Origin: Chlorocebus sabaeus
Taxonomy: Eukaryota > Chordata > Mammalia > Primates > Cercopithecidae
Reading direction: 5' to 3'
Assembly: GCF_047675955.1 (NCBI RefSeq)
Contig: NW_027327424.1
Coordinates: 124,001 to 188,000, forward strand
Length of the DNA stretch: 64,000 nucleotides
Numbering within the stretch: position 1 is the first letter of the stretch; every line of letters starts with the position of its first letter. This document shows, piece by piece, positions 60,301 to 64,000 of this stretch. The notes beneath the pieces are model-generated. The model was not told the origin of the DNA and ran no database searches. It saw nothing but the letters and a program-made list of their open reading frames with translations. Made by a program: the position numbers and the translations under genes.

Positions 60301-63300
60301 ATAGAGGGCTATGGTGAAAAAGGAAATATCTTCCGTTCAAAACTGGAAAGAAGCTTTCTGAGAAACTGCTCTGTGTTCTGTGAATTCATCTCACAGAGTT
60401 ACATCTTTCCCTTCAAGAAGCCTTTCGCTAAGGCTGTTCTTGTGGAATTGGCAAAGGGATATTTGGAAGCCCATAGACGGCTATGTTGAAAAAGGAAATA
60501 TCTTCCGTTCAAAACTGGAAAGAAGCTTTCTGAGAAACTGCTCTGTGTTCTGTGAATTCATCTCACAGAGTTACATCTTTCCCTTCAAGAAGCCTTTCGC
60601 TAAGGCTGTTCTTGTGGAATTGGCAAAGGGATATTTGGAAGCCCATAGAGGGCTATGGTGAAAAAGGAAATATCTTCCGTTCAAAACTGGAAAGAAGCTT
60701 TCTGAGAAACTGCTCTGTGTTCTGTGAATTCATCTCACAGAGTTACATCTTTCCCTTCAAGAAGCCTTTCGCTAAGTCTGTTCTTGTGGAATTGGCAAAG
60801 GGATATTTGGAAGCCCATAGAGGCCTATGGTGAAAAAGGAAATATCTTCCTTTCAAAACTGGAAAGAAGCTTTCTGAGAAATTGCTCTGTGTTCTGTGAA
60901 TTCATCTCACAGAGTTACATCTTTCCCTTCAAGAAGCCTTTCGCTAAGGCTGTTCTTGTGGAATTGGCAAAGGGATATTTGGAAGCCCATAGAGGACTAT
61001 GGTGAAAAAGGAAATATCTTCCGTTCAAAACTGGAAAGAAGCTTTCTGAGAAACTGCTCTGTGTTCTGTGAATTCATCTCACAGAGTTACATCTTTCCCT
61101 TCAAGAAGCCTTTCGCTAAGGCTGTTCTTGTGGAATTGGCAAAGGGATATTTGGAAGCCCATAGAGGCCTATGGTGAAAAAGGAAATATCTTCCGTTCAA
61201 AACTGGAAAGAAGCTTTCTGAGAAACTGCTCTGTGTTCTGTGAATTCATCTCACAGAGTTACATCTTTCCCTTCAAGAAGCCTTTCGCTAAGGCTGTTCT
61301 TGTGGAATTGGCAAAGGGATATTTGGAAGCCCACAGAGGCCTATGGTGAAAAAGGAAATATCTTCCGTTCAAAACTGGAAAGAAGCTTTCTGAGAAACTG
61401 CTCTGTGTTCTGTGAATTCATCTCACAGAGTTACATCTTTCCCTTCAAGAAGCCTTTCGCTAAGGCTGTTCTTGTGGAATTGGCAAAGGAATATTTGGAA
61501 GCCCATAGAGGGCTCTGGTGAAAAAGGAAATATCTTCCGTTCAAAACTGGAAAGAAGCTTTCTGAGAAACTGCTCTGTGTTCTGTGAATTCATCTCACAG
61601 AGTTACATCATTCCCTTCAAGAAGCCTTTCGCTAAGGCTGTTCTTGTGGAATTGGCAAAGGGATATTTGGAAGCCCATAGAGGCCTATATTGAAAAAGGA
61701 AATATCTTCCTTTCAAAACTGGAAAGAAGCTTTCTGAGAAACTGCTCTGTGTTCTGTGAATTCATCTCACAGAGTTACATCTTTCCCTTCAAGAAGCCTT
61801 TCGCTAAGGCTGTTCTTGTGGAATTGGCAAAGGGATATTTGGAAGCCCCTAGAGGGCTATGGTGAAAAAGGAAATATCTTCCGTTCAAAACTGGAAAGAA
61901 GCTTTCTGAGAAACTGCTCTGTGTTCTGTTAATTCATCTCACAGAGTTACATCTTTCCCTTCAAGAAGCCTTTCGCTAAGGCTGTTCTTGTGGAATTGGC
62001 AAAGGGATATTTGGAAGCCCATAGAGGCCTATGGTGAAAAAGGAAATATCTTCCGTTCAAAACTGGAAAGAAGCTTTCTGAGAAACTGCTCTGTGTTCTG
62101 TTAATTCATCTCACAGAGTTACATCTTTCCCTTCAAGAAGCCTTTCGCTAAGGCTCTTCTTGTGGAATTGGCAAAGGGATATTTGGAAGCCCATAGAGGA
62201 CCATGGTGAAAAAGGAAATATCTTCCGTTCAAAACTGGAAAGAAGCTTTCTGAGAAACTGCTCTGTGTTCTGTTAATTCATCTCACAGAGTTACATCTTT
62301 CCCTTCAAGAAGCCTTTCGCTAAGGCTGTTCTTGTGGAATTATCAAAGGGATATTTGGAAACCCATAGAGGCCTATTGTGAAAAAGGAAATATCTTCCTT
62401 TCAAAACTGGAAAGAAGCTTTCTGAGAAACTGCTCTGTGTTCTGTGAATTCATCTCACAGAATTACATCTTTCCCTTCAAGAAGCCTTTCGCTAAGGCTG
62501 TTCTTGTGGAATTGGCAAAGGGATATTTGGAAGCCCATAGAGGGCTATGGTGAAAAAGGAAATATCTTCCGTTCAAAACTGGAAAGAAGCTTTCTGAGAA
62601 ACTGCTCTGTGTTCTGTGAATTCATCTCACAGAGTTACATCTTTCCCTTCAAGAAGCCTTTCGCTAAGGCTGTTCTTGTGGAATTGGCAAAGGGATATTT
62701 GGAAGCCCATAGAGGGCTATGGTGAAAAAGGAAATATCTTCCGTTCAAAACTGGAAAGAAGCTTTCTGAGAAACTGCTCTGTGTTCTGTGAATTCATCTC
62801 CAAGAGTTACATTTTTCCCTTCAAGAAGCCTTTCGCTAAGGCTGTTCTTGTGGAATTGGCAAAGGGATATTTGGAAGCCCATAGAGGACTATGGTGAAAA
62901 AGGAAATATCTTCCGTTCAAAACTGGAAAGAAGCTTCCTGAGAAACTGTTCTGTGTTCTGTTAATTCATCTCACAGAGTTACATCTTTCCCTTCAAGAAG
63001 CCTTTCGCTTAGGCTGTTCTTGTGGAATTGGCAAAGGGATATTTGGAAGCCCATAGAGGGCTATGGTGAAAAAGGAAATATCTTCCGTTCAAAACTGGAA
63101 AGAAGCTTTCTGAGAAACTGCTCTGTGTTCTGTGAATTCATCTCACAGAGTTACATCTTTCCCTTCAAGAAGCCTTTCGCTAAGGCTGTTCTTGTGGAAT
63201 TGGCAAAGGGATATTTGGAAGCCCATAGAGGGCTATTGTGAAAAAGGAAATATCTTCCGTTCAAAACTGGAAAGAAGCTTTCTGAGAAACTGCTCTGTGT

Positions 63301-64000
63301 TCTGTGAATTCATCTCACAGAGTTACATCTTTCCCTTCAAGAAGCCTTTCGTTAAGGCTGTTCTTGTGGAATTGGCAAAGGGATATTTGGAAGCCCATAG
63401 AGGACTACGGTGAAAAAGGAAATATCTTCCGTTCAAAACTGGGAAGAAGCTTTCTGAGAAACTGTTCTGTGTTCTGTGAATTCATCTCACAGAGTTACAT
63501 CTTTCCCTTCAAGAAGCCTTTCGCTAAGGCTGTTCTTGTGGAATTGGCAAAGGTATATTTGGAAGCCCATAGAGGCCTATGGTGAAAAAGGAAATATCTT
63601 CCGTTCAAAACTGGAAAGAAGCTTTCTGAGAAACTGCTCTGTGTTCTGTGAATTCATCTCACAGAGTTACATCTTTCCCTTCAAGAAGCCTTTCGCTAAG
63701 GCTGTTCTTGTGGAATTGGCAAAGGGATATTTGGAAGCCCATAGAGGGCTATGGTGAAAAAGGAAATATCTTCCGTTCAAAACTGGAAAGAAGCTTTCTG
63801 AGAAACTGCTCTGTGTTCTGTGAATTCATCTCACAGAGTTACATCTTTCCCTTCAAGAAGCCTTTCGCTAAGGCTGTTCTTGTGGAATTGGCAAAGGGAT
63901 ATTTGGAAGCCCATAGACGGCTATGTTGAAAAAGGAAATATCTTCCGTTCAAAACTGGAAAGAAGCTTTCTGAGAAACTGCTCTGTGTTCTGATAATTCA
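54331..64000 (+). repeat. Right region: loosely ordered monomers
   Basis: About 56 monomers, mostly near consensus, with isolated module markers but no long in-order match. A K1-like unit with tgctcttg but no amber change occurs at 54331 and again at 58459. A weak E-like stretch at 59835-60700 matches E copy 4 at offset 7224, including the HindIII loss at 60178. tctccaagag units lie near 54885 and 62797. Single-copy changes are frequent (ggaatttccaaag near 57005, gaattatcaaag near 62337). It ends in a partial monomer with tgataattc. Confidence 0.75.
56567..57598 (+). repeat. Local 3-mer tandem duplication (2 x 516 bp)
   Basis: Monomers 56567-57082 and 57083-57598 repeat as a trio. Each has a catctatccc unit, then a tgaatacatctc and tacaactttccc unit, then a ggtgggaaagg to cttcctttc boundary. 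The copies differ at several bases (for example ccttctgg near 57143, atagagttctatgg near 57206), so the duplication is not the newest event here. Confidence 0.75.

Larger units (their letters stand above)
1..64000 (+). repeat. Alpha-satellite array, 172-bp monomers (Chlorocebus-type)
   Basis: The window is one uninterrupted head-to-tail array of a 172-bp unit, all in the same orientation. HindIII phase points run from 166 to 63963, giving 371 full monomers with a net 15-bp deficit that six small indels explain. The unit shares the primate alpha-satellite landmarks, such as the ctcacagagtt, ggatatttgg and aaggaaatatctt blocks. It closely matches my memory of the African green monkey HindIII alpha component. 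Such DNA lies at centromeres and pericentromeres and carries nucleosomes, with CENP-A in the active part. No transposon, inversion, RNA gene or unique sequence interrupts it. Baboon or macaque alpha satellite would show alternating divergent halves of a dimer, which I do not see. Confidence 0.97.

Noticed and set aside
712..63929. Hundreds of overlapping 73-131-residue open frames on the + strand
   Set aside because: They start at GTG or TTG, repeat once per 172-bp unit and end at the same tggTGA. Since 172 is not a multiple of 3, the frame shifts at each monomer. The longest occur only where tgg replaces that TGA. No ribosome-binding, splice or codon signal supports coding.
1..64000. CRISPR array or bacterial tandem-repeat protein
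   Set aside because: The repeats abut with no unique spacers, are 172 bp long, and match the primate alpha-satellite consensus, not short palindromic repeats.
1..64000. Canonical CENP-B boxes
   Set aside because: No exact ttcg....a..cggg was found by eye. The usual slot holds ctatggtgaaaaaggaa, the pJ-alpha type. Only the one-mismatch sites at 8733, 21632 and 30920 come close.
1..64000. Inserted LINE, SINE, LTR or other mobile element
   Set aside because: The 172-bp phase is continuous, and the six small indels explain the entire length, leaving no room for an insertion.
1..64000. Dimeric (340-344-bp) alpha satellite as in baboon, macaque or New World monkeys
   Set aside because: Adjacent monomers do not alternate between two divergent types, and single HindIII sites recur at 172 bp.
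1..64000. Inverted alpha-satellite segment or strand switch
   Set aside because: Every HindIII-anchored unit reads in the same direction across the window.

Overview
The whole 64-kb window is primate centromeric alpha-satellite DNA, with no gene and no unrelated sequence. The unit is 172 bp and carries one HindIII site per monomer. Its sequence closely matches what I remember of the classical African green monkey (Chlorocebus) 172-bp HindIII 'component alpha' satellite. The simple 172-bp unit, without the 340-344-bp dimers of baboon, macaque or New World monkeys, also points to Chlorocebus or a close guenon. The species call is from memory; the alpha-satellite call is secure.

From the first HindIII phase point (166) to the last (63963) there are 371 complete monomers, all on the same strand, with partial units of 165 and 38 bp at the ends. 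The distance is 15 bp short of 371 x 172. Six indels account for all of it: +1 at about 621, -12 at 2690/2691, and the same -1 allele at about 5431, 7493, 20391 and 49803.

The array is not plain monomeric. Diagnostic variants resolve it into four recurring multi-monomer modules, named here D (12 monomers), A (11), K (30) and E (11). Layout: 1-4454 mixed monomers; D 4455-6517 and 6518-8580 (the last D monomer is also A monomer 1); A 8409-10128; bridge 10129-10644; A 10645-12536; K1-7 12537-13740; A7-10 13741-14428; bridge 14429-15116; A 15117-17008; K2-15 17009-19416; D 19417-21307; A 21308-23027; bridge 23028-23715; A 23716-25607. A composite higher-order repeat (HOR) follows: K 25608-30767 + A2-11 30768-32487; K 32488-37647 + E 37648-39539; K 39540-44699 + E 44700-46591; truncated K 46592-47795 + E 47796-49687; truncated K 49688-52610 + E 52611-54330. 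The rest, 54331-64000, is loosely ordered with a local 3-mer duplication.

Each monomer has a pJ-alpha-type motif and two hairpin-forming dyads, but no exact CENP-B box. Three copies of one A monomer come within one core base of a CENP-B box. The short open frames that appear throughout are by-products of the repeat. The likely role is structural: centromeric or pericentromeric chromatin shaped by unequal crossover and gene conversion.
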